Below, piece by piece: positions 16,935 through 25,549 of a DNA stretch of 64,000 bases. The DNA is from Undibacterium sp. Jales W-56. GTDB taxonomy: Bacteria; Pseudomonadota; Gammaproteobacteria; Burkholderiales; Burkholderiaceae_D. The position numbers and the translations under genes are program-made. Location: contig NZ_JAJLQW010000005.1 of NCBI RefSeq assembly GCF_025548535.1, forward strand, positions 62,001 to 126,000, in the 5' to 3' direction. A model generated the notes under the pieces. The model was not told where the DNA came from. It made no database searches and saw nothing but the letters and a program-made list of their open reading frames with translations. Numbering within the stretch: position 1 is the first letter of the stretch; every line of letters begins with the position of its first letter.

Positions 16935-17516
16935 ATGGCAGACGACAAAGACAATAACGGCACGGCACGCAGCCCTTTTCTCGAAGAAAAAGCCTTTAAA
17001 TCGCGTACCGTACTGGTGTTTGGCACGATTAACGACAAGCTCGCTTCCGAAGTCAGCCAGCGCCTGATCGCGCTGGCTGCCGAATCCAAAGAGCCGATTA
17101 CGATGCTGGTCTCGTCTCCCGGCGGCCATGTCGAATCCGGCGATGTGATCCATGACATGGTGCGCTTCATCGATGCGCCGGTGAATATGGTCGGCACAGG
17201 CTGGGTCGGCAGTGCGGCGGTCAATGTCTTTTTATCGGTGCCCAAAGAGCGCCGCTATTGCTTGACCAATACCCGCTTCCTGATCCATCAACCCAGCGGC
17301 GGCGCGGGCGGACAAGCGAGCGACATCGCGATCCAGGCACGTGAAATCGTTAAAGTCCGCGAACGGATTGCAGGCTTGATCGCCCGTGAATCCGGGCAAA
17401 CCCTGGAGAAAGTCACCGCCGATATCGACCGCGATTACTGGATGAGCGCGACCGAAGCACAAGATTACGGCCTGGTGTCCAGCATCATCGTCAAGCAAAC
17501 GGAATTGACTGCCTGA
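16935..17516 (+). CDS. ClpP-like serine protease subunit
   Basis: 193 residues of the ClpP fold. Alignment by eye puts Ser93 (GWVGSAAVN) and His118 (FLIHQPSGG) 25 residues apart, exactly as in E. coli ClpP. An aspartate cluster (DIDRDYWMSATEA, 163-167) lies at the third triad position, so it looks catalytically competent. The glycine-rich SPGGHVESGDVIHDMV loop is present. The usual GxAAS motif is replaced by GWVGSAA. It is probably a second, stand-alone ClpP paralogue: no clpX lies next to it and the usual tig-clpP-clpX order is absent. A strong terminator follows. Partner and targets are unknown. Confidence 0.85.
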   Translation: MADDKDNNGTARSPFLEEKAFKSRTVLVFGTINDKLASEVSQRLIALAAESKEPITMLVSSPGGHVESGDVIHDMVRFIDAPVNMVGTGWVGSAAVNVFLSVPKERRYCLTNTRFLIHQPSGGAGGQASDIAIQAREIVKVRERIAGLIARESGQTLEKVTADIDRDYWMSATEAQDYGLVSSIIVKQTELTA

Positions 17517-17605
17517 ATCCGTTAGACGATCGTATTTTTAAATACTGGGCAGTAGTATATTTTTAGACCGCAGATAAAATATGCGGATCAAGGTATATTT
17601 TGATC

Positions 17606-17641
17606 AATAGCAGGGGGAGTATCCTTCCTGCTATTTTTTTT
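17606..17641 (+). terminator. Rho-independent terminator after the ClpP-like gene
   Basis: Arms AATAGCAGG (17606-17614) and CCTGCTATT (17627-17635) followed by a T-run to 17641. It lies 90 nt after the ClpP-like stop. Confidence 0.85.
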
Positions 17642-17684
17642 GCCTGTGCTTTTACCTAGATGAGCGCAGGTCTGCTGAACTGAA

Positions 17685-19412
17685 TTAAAACTCTTCCCAG
17701 TCGCCGGTTTCAGCCGTAGTAGCTTTCGGTCTGGCGGTGCTCTTGGTGTCCTGGCGTTTGGCCGCGACCGCCGGTTTGGGCAAGGCACCGGTAAGCGCTT
17801 TGGGTTTGCCTGAGGTGGCAGCAGGGCGGCTCACATTGGCTGGTGGTGTGCGGCGCATGCTGCTTTGATCAAGCTTGAACACGCTGACGACCTCGCTGAG
17901 ATTGGCGGCCTGGTCTTGCAATGCGCTGGCTGCGGCCGCTGCTTCTTCCACCAGTGCTGCATTTTGCTGGGTGACCTGATCCATCTGCGCGATGGCGGTG
18001 TTAATCTGGTCGATCCCTGAACTTTGCTCCGCACCTGCTGCCGTGATTTCGCTGATGATGTCGCTGACACGCTTCACGCTTTCGACCACTTCGTGCATGG
18101 TGCTGCCGGCCTGGTCCACCAGACGCGAGCCCTGATCGACTTTTTCTACCGAATCGTTGATCAGCTCCTTGATCTCTTTGGCGGCGCTGGCGGAACGTTG
18201 TGCCAGGTTGCGCACCTCGGATGCCACCACGGCAAATCCGCGCCCTTGCTCACCGGCTCGGGCGGCTTCGACTGCGGCATTCAGCGCCAGGATATTGGTT
18301 TGAAAAGCGATGCCGTCGATGACTGCAATAATATCGACAATTTTCTTGGATGATGCATTGATCGAGCCCATGGTATCGACCACCTGCGACACCACATTAC
18401 CGCCTTTGAGTGCGACTGCGGTGGCTGAAATCGATAGTTGATTCGCCTGGTGCGCGTTGTCGCTATTATGTCTGACCGTGGAGGTGAGCTCCTCCATCGA
18501 GGAGGCGGTTTCGGCCAGCGAGCTGGCCTGGGTTTCGGTCCGGTTAGACAAGTCCAGGTTGCCTTCGGCAATTTGCGCCGATGCTTCGGCAATCTGGTCG
18601 GTGCCGCTGCGCACTTCCGTGACGACTTTTAACAGGCTGGCATTCATTTCCTTTAAGGCCTGCAACAGCAGGCCGGTTTCATCCAGGCTGCGTACTTCAA
18701 TGTGACTGGTTAAATCACCTGAGGCCACGGTCTGGGCCACCTTGACCGCATGCTGCAGAGGGCTGGCCACCACATGGGCAATCCAATAGGCGAGCGTCAA
18801 ACCCAGCAAAATACTCGCAGCCAATACGCCCATGATCCACAGCCGCGAACTCCGGTAGACCTCTTCGCCGCGTTTGTAAGCCGCAGTGCCGCCGTCGCTA
18901 TTGATTTTGACTAGCTTATCCACGATGCTACGAATTTGCGTGTTCAGCTTAGAGGATTCATTGCGTAAAATTGCCGTGGCCTCTTTGTTATTGCCTTCAC
19001 GCGCCAATGCCGTCATCTTGTCCGACAGCACGAGATAATTGCCCATCATTTTCAGGTAATCGTCGAATTCCGCTTTTTCGGCCGCACTGCTGATGAGCGC
19101 CTGATATTTCTTTTCATTCTCACGCAGGCCGACCACCGCTTCTTTGACACGCCCGGCATATTTATCGGCTTCTTCGGGACTCTCGGCAGAGACCACCTGC
19201 GCTTCTTGCGAGCGGATACGCGATACCCGTTCTTTGATGCCCATTGCCGCATCAACGCTGGGCATCCAGTTGGTGCCCAGGTCATTCGCGGTTTGATTGA
19301 CTTGCGCCAATTGATAAACCGAAAAAATCCCGAGGAAGCCGGTGAGCAGCAGCAGCGTTATAAAACCCACATAGAGTTTTGCTGAAATCCGCAAGTTATA
19401 AAATAATTTCAT
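17685..19412 (-). CDS. Methyl-accepting chemotaxis protein with C-terminal DWEEF pentapeptide
   Basis: 575 residues from the ATG at 19410-19412 (MKLFYNLRISAKLYVGF), GGAG site upstream. Order: first membrane helix (about 10-32), a periplasmic four-helix-bundle sensor of ~150 residues, second helix (SSRLWIMGVLAASILLGLTLAYWIAH), HAMP linker, and a long signalling coiled coil with the hairpin tip [36 protein letters not shown]. An Ala/Pro/Lys-rich tail ends in DWEEF. That C-terminal pentapeptide is the CheR/CheB tether of high-abundance receptors, so this one may serve as an adaptation hub. The ligand is unknown. Confidence 0.95.
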   Translation of the reverse strand: MKLFYNLRISAKLYVGFITLLLLTGFLGIFSVYQLAQVNQTANDLGTNWMPSVDAAMGIKERVSRIRSQEAQVVSAESPEEADKYAGRVKEAVVGLRENEKKYQALISSAAEKAEFDDYLKMMGNYLVLSDKMTALAREGNNKEATAILRNESSKLNTQIRSIVDKLVKINSDGGTAAYKRGEEVYRSSRLWIMGVLAASILLGLTLAYWIAHVVASPLQHAVKVAQTVASGDLTSHIEVRSLDETGLLLQALKEMNASLLKVVTEVRSGTDQIAEASAQIAEGNLDLSNRTETQASSLAETASSMEELTSTVRHNSDNAHQANQLSISATAVALKGGNVVSQVVDTMGSINASSKKIVDIIAVIDGIAFQTNILALNAAVEAARAGEQGRGFAVVASEVRNLAQRSASAAKEIKELINDSVEKVDQGSRLVDQAGSTMHEVVESVKRVSDIISEITAAGAEQSSGIDQINTAIAQMDQVTQQNAALVEEAAAAASALQDQAANLSEVVSVFKLDQSSMRRTPPANVSRPAATSGKPKALTGALPKPAVAAKRQDTKSTARPKATTAETGDWEEF

Positions 19413-19563
19413 GATAAGTGCTCCCAACAGATAGTGACAAGATGACACCGCCGGGCAAGCCGCTGAAAACACATGCCCTGACTAAACAATATACGCGCGA
19501 CCAACGGGAAAATATACTTTTGCCGGGCCATATAAAAGTATGGTGAGCAAAGCGTGTCGATAT

Positions 19564-19596
19564 AAAAAAGCCCGCCTGACCCATGTCAAGCGGGCT
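19564..19596 (-). terminator. Rho-independent terminator after the 19.6-21.2 kb chemoreceptor
   Basis: Minus-strand stem AGCCCGC..GCGGGCT (19569-19575 and 19590-19596) followed on that strand by T6. It separates the two adjacent chemoreceptor genes. Confidence 0.85.
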
Positions 19597-19640
19597 TGAG
19601 AAAAATATAACTTCGCTAGTCTGAGGTCAGCTTGGCAGAC

Positions 19641-21245
19641 TTAATCCATGCCAATCGCCTTGGCCTGATAGGCTTGCGTTTTCAATGCCTGATTGGTTGC
19701 GCGCGCAGTCGTACCGCGATTCGAGCCAGTCGTGGACAATTTAAACACATCGAGCGCGCTGGTCAGGTGATCTGCCTGTTCTTCCAATGATTCGGCTGCC
19801 GCAGCGGCCTGTTCAACCAGCGCCGAGTTTTGTTGCGTCATTTCATCCATCTGGCCTATCGCAATGCTGACTTCTTGTATGCCCGCACTTTGCTCCTGGC
19901 TTGCGGAAGTGATCTCGGACATGATGTCGCTGACCCGCTTGACCGAGGCGACGATCTCATCCATGGTATTGCCCGCCTGATCGACTAATTGCGAGCCGAC
20001 ATTCACCTTGTCGACCGAGTCGCCGATCAGGGTCTTAATTTCTTTGGCTGCCGCCGCACTGCGTTGCGCGAGATTGCGCACCTCGGCGGCGACTACCGCA
20101 AAACCGCGGCCCTGCTCGCCGGCGCGGGCCGCTTCTACTGCCGCATTCAACGCCAGGATATTGGTCTGGAAAGCGATGCCGTCGATGACACCAATGATAT
20201 CGACGATTTTTTTCGATGAATGATTGATGTCCGCCATGGTCGTGACGACCTGGCTTACCACGTGGCCGCCTTTGACCGCGACATCGGAGGCGCTTTCGAC
20301 CAATTGATTGGCCTGGCGGGCATTATCCGCATTTTGCTTGACCGTGTCGGTCAGCGTCTCCATCGAACTCGAGGTTTCTTCCAGGCTGCTGGCCTGAGAC
20401 TCGGTACGGCTGGATAAATCCGCATTGCCGGAGGCGATTTCAGAGCTGGCAAGCTTGATGGTTTCTGCCGATATCTTGATATCCGCCACCATGTGCTGCA
20501 AGCGCTCCTGCATCTCTTTCAGCGCGGCTAATAAACTCGTGCTGTCGCCGGCTTCCATCTCGATGCTCATACTCAGATCGCCGGCAGCGACCGCCGCTGC
20601 GATCTCACGCGCATATTCCGGCTCACCGCCCAGTTGTTGCCAGATGGTGCGCACGACAAAAAACGAGACGATACCCAGCGAAATCGTCACAATTAAAGCG
20701 ACCAGGATGCTGGTGTACAGCACATTGCGCACGTTATCGCCGCTTTTTTCGACGCCTGAGGCAAATTGCTTTTGCGCGCCTTCGACCGTTTTCGCCAAAT
20801 CGGCTTCCAGGGTTTTTAATGCACTTTGCATCTTGCCTATCTCTGCCTGGGGATCGCCTTGCTCGATCTCCATCATGATTTTGGCGACTTTAATGGCTGG
20901 CGCATAGTAAGCATCGAACTCGGTCGTCAACTTATCTGCCAAGGCTTTTTGTCCCGGCACTTCACCGAGTTTTTGTAATTTTTCTTTGACTTTTTTGGCG
21001 CTCTCAGCAACCACATCGATACGTTTTTTATCGCCCTCGGATACCGCATCTTTGAGTGCATCGGTCAAGCCGCGCACATCGGCAGACAGTACCTTCGCCC
21101 GATCCAGCACCGGGTAATCGACCGTCTCGGTAGTCTTGATCGATGAAATCGCTGTCGTTGAAAAATACACGCTGACCGCAAGTCCTACGCCGAAGATAAC
21201 GGTCGCGATGATTGGCAATGCCCAAATTCTGCGTTTGATACTCAT
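19641..21245 (-). CDS. Methyl-accepting chemotaxis protein
   Basis: 534 residues, MSIKRRIWALPIIATVIFGVGL. First helix ~8-30; a periplasmic helical sensor ~31-190 rich in Lys/Glu/Ala; second helix (LYTSILVALIVTISLGIVSFFVV); then the QLGGEPEYAREIAAAVAAGDLS linker typical of betaproteobacterial receptors, and the conserved signalling domain with [38 protein letters not shown]. It ends in TQAYQAKAIGMD without a WEEF-type tether, unlike its neighbour. It is transcribed on its own, with terminators on both sides. Confidence 0.95.
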   Translation of the reverse strand: MSIKRRIWALPIIATVIFGVGLAVSVYFSTTAISSIKTTETVDYPVLDRAKVLSADVRGLTDALKDAVSEGDKKRIDVVAESAKKVKEKLQKLGEVPGQKALADKLTTEFDAYYAPAIKVAKIMMEIEQGDPQAEIGKMQSALKTLEADLAKTVEGAQKQFASGVEKSGDNVRNVLYTSILVALIVTISLGIVSFFVVRTIWQQLGGEPEYAREIAAAVAAGDLSMSIEMEAGDSTSLLAALKEMQERLQHMVADIKISAETIKLASSEIASGNADLSSRTESQASSLEETSSSMETLTDTVKQNADNARQANQLVESASDVAVKGGHVVSQVVTTMADINHSSKKIVDIIGVIDGIAFQTNILALNAAVEAARAGEQGRGFAVVAAEVRNLAQRSAAAAKEIKTLIGDSVDKVNVGSQLVDQAGNTMDEIVASVKRVSDIMSEITSASQEQSAGIQEVSIAIGQMDEMTQQNSALVEQAAAAAESLEEQADHLTSALDVFKLSTTGSNRGTTARATNQALKTQAYQAKAIGMD

Positions 21246-21337
21246 AGCGTGCGCCTTTTAATTGTCTCTGTAGGTATGTTTATTATTAAAATTTATTATT
21301 AAAATTTTTTGTTGAAAGGCGATCAAAGAATGATCAA

Positions 21338-21366
21338 AATCCGCCACACCGGGATGTGGCGGATTT
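21338..21366 (-). terminator. Hairpin terminator after the porin/binding-protein pair
   Basis: AAATCCGCCACA..TGTGGCGGATTT, a 12-bp stem with a short loop (21338-21366). On the minus strand it follows the binding-protein-like gene and continues into a short T-rich stretch. Confidence 0.7.
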
Positions 21367-21450
21367 CATTGCTGCTTATGTAAGCGGCGGTCGGGCAAAG
21401 TGTCTCCGATCCCCAACTAGTCAATTACAAATACCATGCACAACACCTCA

Positions 21451-21858
21451 TCAAGGCAAGGTGGCTACAACTTTTACCGAGGAATCCACAGCGGACTTCT
21501 CAATATAGCCGATAAGATTAGCGTCGGCAGCAATTGCTTTCTTCACGTCCGCGCTGGAACCATATTCTTTCGGCAGCGTTCCTTTGCCTGTAAAGACTAA
21601 TTTAGACCAGATCGCTTTAACCTGAGAGGCTTCCTTGTCGGCCAGTTTTTTATAAAACTCACCGCGGATTGGTGAACTTTCGGGCTGATCTATCGGTGTC
21701 AATGCGGTCGATTTACCCAGAAAATATTGCGCTGCTTGTTCTGAACTCATTTGCGGCGCAGGATTTTTGGGACTCACGACGACCACAACTTCGGCCATGG
21801 CAGAAATAGTCGCGACAGCGCAAGTTACCGCCAACAGTAATGTTTGAATTGTTTTCAT
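21451..21858 (-). CDS. Small phosphate-binding-protein-like periplasmic protein
   Basis: 135 residues with a signal peptide (MKTIQTLLLAVTCAVATISAMA). The mature part is a shortened PBP-type domain: VVVVSPKNPAPQMSSEQAAQYFLGK, then SPIRGEFYKKLADKEASQVKAIWSKLVFTGKGTLPKEYGSSADVKKAI and the closing NLIGYIEKSAVD. This matches small proteins annotated as phosphate ABC transporter substrate-binding, but it is far shorter than PstS and no ABC genes are nearby. A periplasmic ligand-presenting protein is plausible. It follows the porin gene by 14 nt on the same strand. Confidence 0.78.
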   Translation of the reverse strand: MKTIQTLLLAVTCAVATISAMAEVVVVVSPKNPAPQMSSEQAAQYFLGKSTALTPIDQPESSPIRGEFYKKLADKEASQVKAIWSKLVFTGKGTLPKEYGSSADVKKAIAADANLIGYIEKSAVDSSVKVVATLP

Positions 21859-21872
21859 AATCGGCTCTTTCC

Positions 21873-23078
21873 TTAAAATACAAAATCAACGGCAGCCGCA
21901 AACACGGTCACAGGACCTTTGAAGCCGGGTTTTGCATTGATAAAAGTTCCTGGCCCGCTCTCTGGAGAGAAACGGTCCAATTGCAATTTCAGGTCAGCCG
22001 ATTTACTGAAATCCCAACGCAATCCTATGCTGTTACTGGTTTGTATCGATGCCAGCGAAGCGAAGGTATTCGCCCCCGCAGTGAGAGCAGCCAGAGGGCC
22101 GGTGGTTGGCAAACCTGCGACTGTTCTCGGGCTATCCTGTTTAACCGAGGCATGATGGTAGTAAGGTGTGAACTTGCCTACGCGATAGCCCAGCATGGTG
22201 TACCAGGAGGTGGTATCCGGCAGCGACAAACTCTCGGATTTACGCACGCCATATTCCGATTGCACAATCCAGTTTTTCCAATCAACGCCCAGGCCAAGCG
22301 AAGTGAAGCTCGCCTTGTTATCGTGAATCTTGAGGCTATCCGCAGCAGACTGGAAGCCATATTTTCGCAGGCCACCGACAACCGCATTTAACGAAGCCGA
22401 ATCATCCACATTGAATTTGGTCGTTATGTGACCAAAACGCGCAGTGAACGGACCATTTTCCAGGACCAGATTGATCCCTGCAATGGTGGTGAATTTGACG
22501 GTATAGGCATTGCCGTTACCTTTGGTTTCGGATTTGCCGAAAGCCACCTGGCTAGTCAGCGTGCTTTCGCCAAATGAAGTCTGGTAGATCGCATCAATCC
22601 CGTCAACATTTTGCAAATTGACCTGGCTGTACATTTCTACCGGCGGACGCAAGTAGGTATTCGAATAACCAACATTGAGGTAGTCGGAAATCATGTAGAC
22701 CGGCAGTCCCATGCGTCCAACACGTATGCTTAACTTGTCGGAGGCTTTGAATTTCGCAAACGCCCAGCTTAACTCCGCACCGTATTCATCGGTAATATGC
22801 TTGCTGACCAGGCCTTGCCCGGTCAACGACAGCCAGTCGTTCATCTTGGCAGTTGCCTGGATGCCGAAATTCGAATCCACACCGGTTTTTGCGCTGGACT
22901 TGACACCTGCCAATTGCCCTACACGCGCAAATTCGGCATCATCGGTATTGGAGCGTGTCAGCGCGGCAGTACCAAAACCGCTGATAGTGACGGTCGGTCC
23001 GTCAGTCGGGTCGGCGGCGTAGGCGCTTGAGATTGCCAGAGGCAATGCCAGCAGAGCCAGATAAGGTATTAATTTCAT
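21873..23078 (-). CDS. Outer-membrane porin-like protein
   Basis: 401 residues from the ATG at 23076-23078, chosen because AAGGAGAG sits 5 nt upstream; the open frame runs 59 codons further without support. A signal peptide ends near SSAYAAD. The mature chain is rich in alternating polar/hydrophobic strands (VTISGFGTAALTRSN, LSIRVGRMGLPVYMISDYLNVGYSNTYLRPP) and ends FAAAVDFVF with the C-terminal aromatic residue used by the BAM machinery. It is not the classical Gram-negative general-porin sequence; the closest match by eye is uncharacterised betaproteobacterial porin-like proteins. It is co-transcribed with the small binding-protein-like gene. Confidence 0.8.
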   Translation of the reverse strand: MKLIPYLALLALPLAISSAYAADPTDGPTVTISGFGTAALTRSNTDDAEFARVGQLAGVKSSAKTGVDSNFGIQATAKMNDWLSLTGQGLVSKHITDEYGAELSWAFAKFKASDKLSIRVGRMGLPVYMISDYLNVGYSNTYLRPPVEMYSQVNLQNVDGIDAIYQTSFGESTLTSQVAFGKSETKGNGNAYTVKFTTIAGINLVLENGPFTARFGHITTKFNVDDSASLNAVVGGLRKYGFQSAADSLKIHDNKASFTSLGLGVDWKNWIVQSEYGVRKSESLSLPDTTSWYTMLGYRVGKFTPYYHHASVKQDSPRTVAGLPTTGPLAALTAGANTFASLASIQTSNSIGLRWDFSKSADLKLQLDRFSPESGPGTFINAKPGFKGPVTVFAAAVDFVF

Positions 23079-23472
23079 TTTCTCTCCTTGAGTTTTTTTG
23101 TTCACGCGATTTTTTTCTTGAACGACTGCAATCATTTGCCAGTGGAAGATGCGCAGCAATGAGGTGACAAGCAGAAATGTGCGGATTGCATGGCACATTT
23201 CGAACGAAGCCGAATATTGCCACAAGGAAATGATGCTGAGTGGCAAAGTTGACATTTGTTATCATTTCCAACCTAGATTAGCCGATCGGGGACATAAATC
23301 AAGTTAACGCCTGCGTTCCGTACGATTTCACAACAGAATTGTGACTTTTCGTGTATTCATCCAATTTTCAGATTGGTTTGGTTTAGAGTAGTGCGTTAAC
23401 TTTGATCATTATTAATAGACCCACAGACCCATCGACTTTGGGTCTATTCTGTTTATGGCTCTCAAGCATTTT
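23079..23472. other. Intergenic region upstream of the porin-like gene
   Basis: Apart from the AAGGAGAG ribosome site of the porin-like gene and the hairpin at 23414-23448, no gene is visible. It must hold the porin promoter, but no clear boxes were identified. Confidence 0.5.
23414..23448 (-). terminator. Hairpin behind the sulfotransferase gene
   Basis: AATAGACCCA (23414-23423) pairs perfectly with TGGGTCTATT (23439-23448). It lies 25 nt downstream of the sulfotransferase stop on the minus strand. The T-run is weak, so termination efficiency is uncertain. Confidence 0.55.
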
Positions 23473-24534
23473 CTATCGAATGGCATTGGTCGTTGAATGG
23501 TCCGGCAACCTGTTACTCAGGCCGCTCAGATAGTCGACCCGAAACCGGCGCAAAACATAATCTTTATAATTATCGTTTTTCAACGTATTCCAAGCCTGAT
23601 CTTTTGCCTTTGCTGAATTTTCACGCGCTTGCATCCAGCTATGATTGGATATATCAAGGTTGGCGTCGGTCATCAATTCATAGCCATATAATTTCATGAA
23701 ATCCTTGGTCAAGGTCTCAATTATTTTGATTTCATCGATCGTCAATTGCTGTTTAAACTTGTCAATATTGGCCATCACCGGAGGGAAGCAATTGCTCTCC
23801 CATAAGGCCGAAAGTCGAGAAATTTTCTGCGCCTCATTCGATTGTCCGATGTCTAGCATTTCCGGCAAAAATGCAATGCCAAAAAAATGGCAAATACTTT
23901 TTAAAACGGATTCCTGGTTCGATAAAAAATCTTCGTAGCGTATCGTCAGCACTTTCTCCGGATAGTCCGAGATCAATGATCGCGCTACTTGATGCGCCTC
24001 AAGCCAGCTCAGTGCATTTAAGGCGGAATCGTAGTCGTGAATAATGGCCCGGTTCATCGAAGCGACCTGCGCTCTGGGGTCGCGTACTACATTCAGTAGC
24101 AGCATATCGGGAAACAGCTCAAACAGTTCTTCTGCGTAATGCACGCTATCCAGAGATTTGTCCATGACGACGGTCGCTTGATGTTGTTCGCCGGCGCGCA
24201 ATAATAATTCCCATAAAATTTTATGCACGCTACGCTTTTGATTTCGCAGCGCTTCAAAAATCTCTACCGGATCAAAAACAATATTTTTCCATTTCACCAT
24301 ACTGGCCGATTGCAAACCAATGACATCGACGATTAATTGAAAATAAGCCCGATCATCGGATAAGTCGCCATACCGGGGCACTAATGGAATGAAGTCAACA
24401 ATATGCAAGGGATAGGGCGAATAAAATTCCTTACTATTATTTAACCGTAATCGCAAAGCATGACTACCGCAGCGACGCAAGGGAATCATCAATACGGGTT
24501 TTGGCCTGAACGCGAGTAGGGTAGCAGTCGTCAT
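23473..24534 (-). CDS. PAPS-dependent sulfotransferase family protein
   Basis: 353 residues. The N-terminal IPLRRCGSHALRLRL (about 17-31) matches the 5'-phosphosulfate-binding loop, and LNVVRDPRAQVASM (about 147-160) matches the 3'-phosphate-binding segment with its Arg and Ser. Between them is VVMDKSLDSVHYAEEL. The order and size fit the Sulfotransfer family. It should move a sulfuryl group from PAPS to an unknown acceptor, releasing PAP. It lies 31 nt after a DHH phosphoesterase gene and one gene after cysC, on the same strand, so donor synthesis and use are coupled. No signal peptide. The acceptor cannot be predicted. Confidence 0.83.
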   Translation of the reverse strand: MTTATLLAFRPKPVLMIPLRRCGSHALRLRLNNSKEFYSPYPLHIVDFIPLVPRYGDLSDDRAYFQLIVDVIGLQSASMVKWKNIVFDPVEIFEALRNQKRSVHKILWELLLRAGEQHQATVVMDKSLDSVHYAEELFELFPDMLLLNVVRDPRAQVASMNRAIIHDYDSALNALSWLEAHQVARSLISDYPEKVLTIRYEDFLSNQESVLKSICHFFGIAFLPEMLDIGQSNEAQKISRLSALWESNCFPPVMANIDKFKQQLTIDEIKIIETLTKDFMKLYGYELMTDANLDISNHSWMQARENSAKAKDQAWNTLKNDNYKDYVLRRFRVDYLSGLSNRLPDHSTTNAIR

Positions 24535-24565
24535 TTTTTTCTCCAGATGTTCTAAAAAGAAAAGG

Positions 24566-25543
24566 CTAAAAATATGAAAAGAAACGTGTTGTGAACGCGG
24601 AAAGTTCTGATGCGGGAAGGCTATTCACACCGGCCGCCGCGCGTCTGCCGCCACCGCCGGGGAAACATGCGCAAAATTCACTGGCAGGTTTTAAACGAGG
24701 ATTCGCGGCACGGACGCTAACCAAAAAGGAGCCATCTGTTTTTTCGCTAAGCACCGCGAAAGATAAGCACTTGTCCTGTTCCGCCAATCGATTGGCCAGC
24801 AAGCCTGAGATACGTTTTGCCCAGGTCTGGTTTGGCAGTAAATAAATTGCCCCATTGCTTTGCTGCCAGGACGGCTGCAAGGCTTGCAGTAAGGACATAT
24901 CTTGTGTGTATGAGTGCTGCAATAGAGAGTAGCAAAACGAATTCGCCGCAAATTCGAACGGGTCTGGATAATTGTGCAGATTTCGATATAGTTCGACCGG
25001 CAAGATGGCTAAGTCCTCCGGTTTTTCGCCATAAGAATTATAGTTAAGCAAGGTCCCTAGTTTCGACAACAGCAGCTCTTGTGCGGTAGTCAATCTTCTT
25101 TGCGCAGCCATAGCATGCGCGGTCGCCATCAGGTTATCGCCAAATGCGGCGACCATCGCCCACAACACATACTTTCCGTTTAAATAGCGATTCACCAGAA
25201 GGCTGGTACAGGTATCGCAGGCGTCATCCCAATATAAATCCAGCAGCGGATGCGCAAATGCCCGATCCGCGCTGTGGTGATCAAAATAGACAACTCTGGC
25301 ACCGTTGTTCAGATGCTGTTTGAGGGCCTCCACATTCGCATCCAGAGAAATATCCAGCACGGTAATCTGGTCACCTGCCGATGAGTGGAAGCGCTGCAAC
25401 AATTGAATGTCACGCTTGACTCCCGTAATGAGAGTGGCGTCGGCTGGCATGGCAAGACGCAACTGATGCAGCGCACAGATACCATCTGCATCACCATTAA
25501 AAACATCGAATGCCGCAACGCTGGACTTATCTGCTGGAGACAT
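24566..25543 (-). CDS. DHH-family phosphoesterase (candidate PAP phosphatase)
   Basis: 325 residues. The first DHH-fold motif is FNGDADGICALHQL (15-28), then TVLDISLDAN (61-70) and the name-giving VYFDHHSADRAF (DHH at 88-90). Family members hydrolyse phosphodiesters or phosphates; NrnA-type proteins degrade short oligonucleotides and PAP. Near the end the DHHA1 signature GGHxxA.G appears as GGGGRRAAAG (296-305), lacking the histidine. It starts 6 nt after cysC and is followed by a sulfotransferase, whose by-product is PAP. A PAP-recycling role is therefore a reasonable inference from context, not from sequence alone. Confidence 0.82.
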   Translation of the reverse strand: MSPADKSSVAAFDVFNGDADGICALHQLRLAMPADATLITGVKRDIQLLQRFHSSAGDQITVLDISLDANVEALKQHLNNGARVVYFDHHSADRAFAHPLLDLYWDDACDTCTSLLVNRYLNGKYVLWAMVAAFGDNLMATAHAMAAQRRLTTAQELLLSKLGTLLNYNSYGEKPEDLAILPVELYRNLHNYPDPFEFAANSFCYSLLQHSYTQDMSLLQALQPSWQQSNGAIYLLPNQTWAKRISGLLANRLAEQDKCLSFAVLSEKTDGSFLVSVRAANPRLKPASEFCACFPGGGGRRAAAGVNSLPASELSAFTTRFFSYF

Positions 25544-25549
25544 ATTGCG

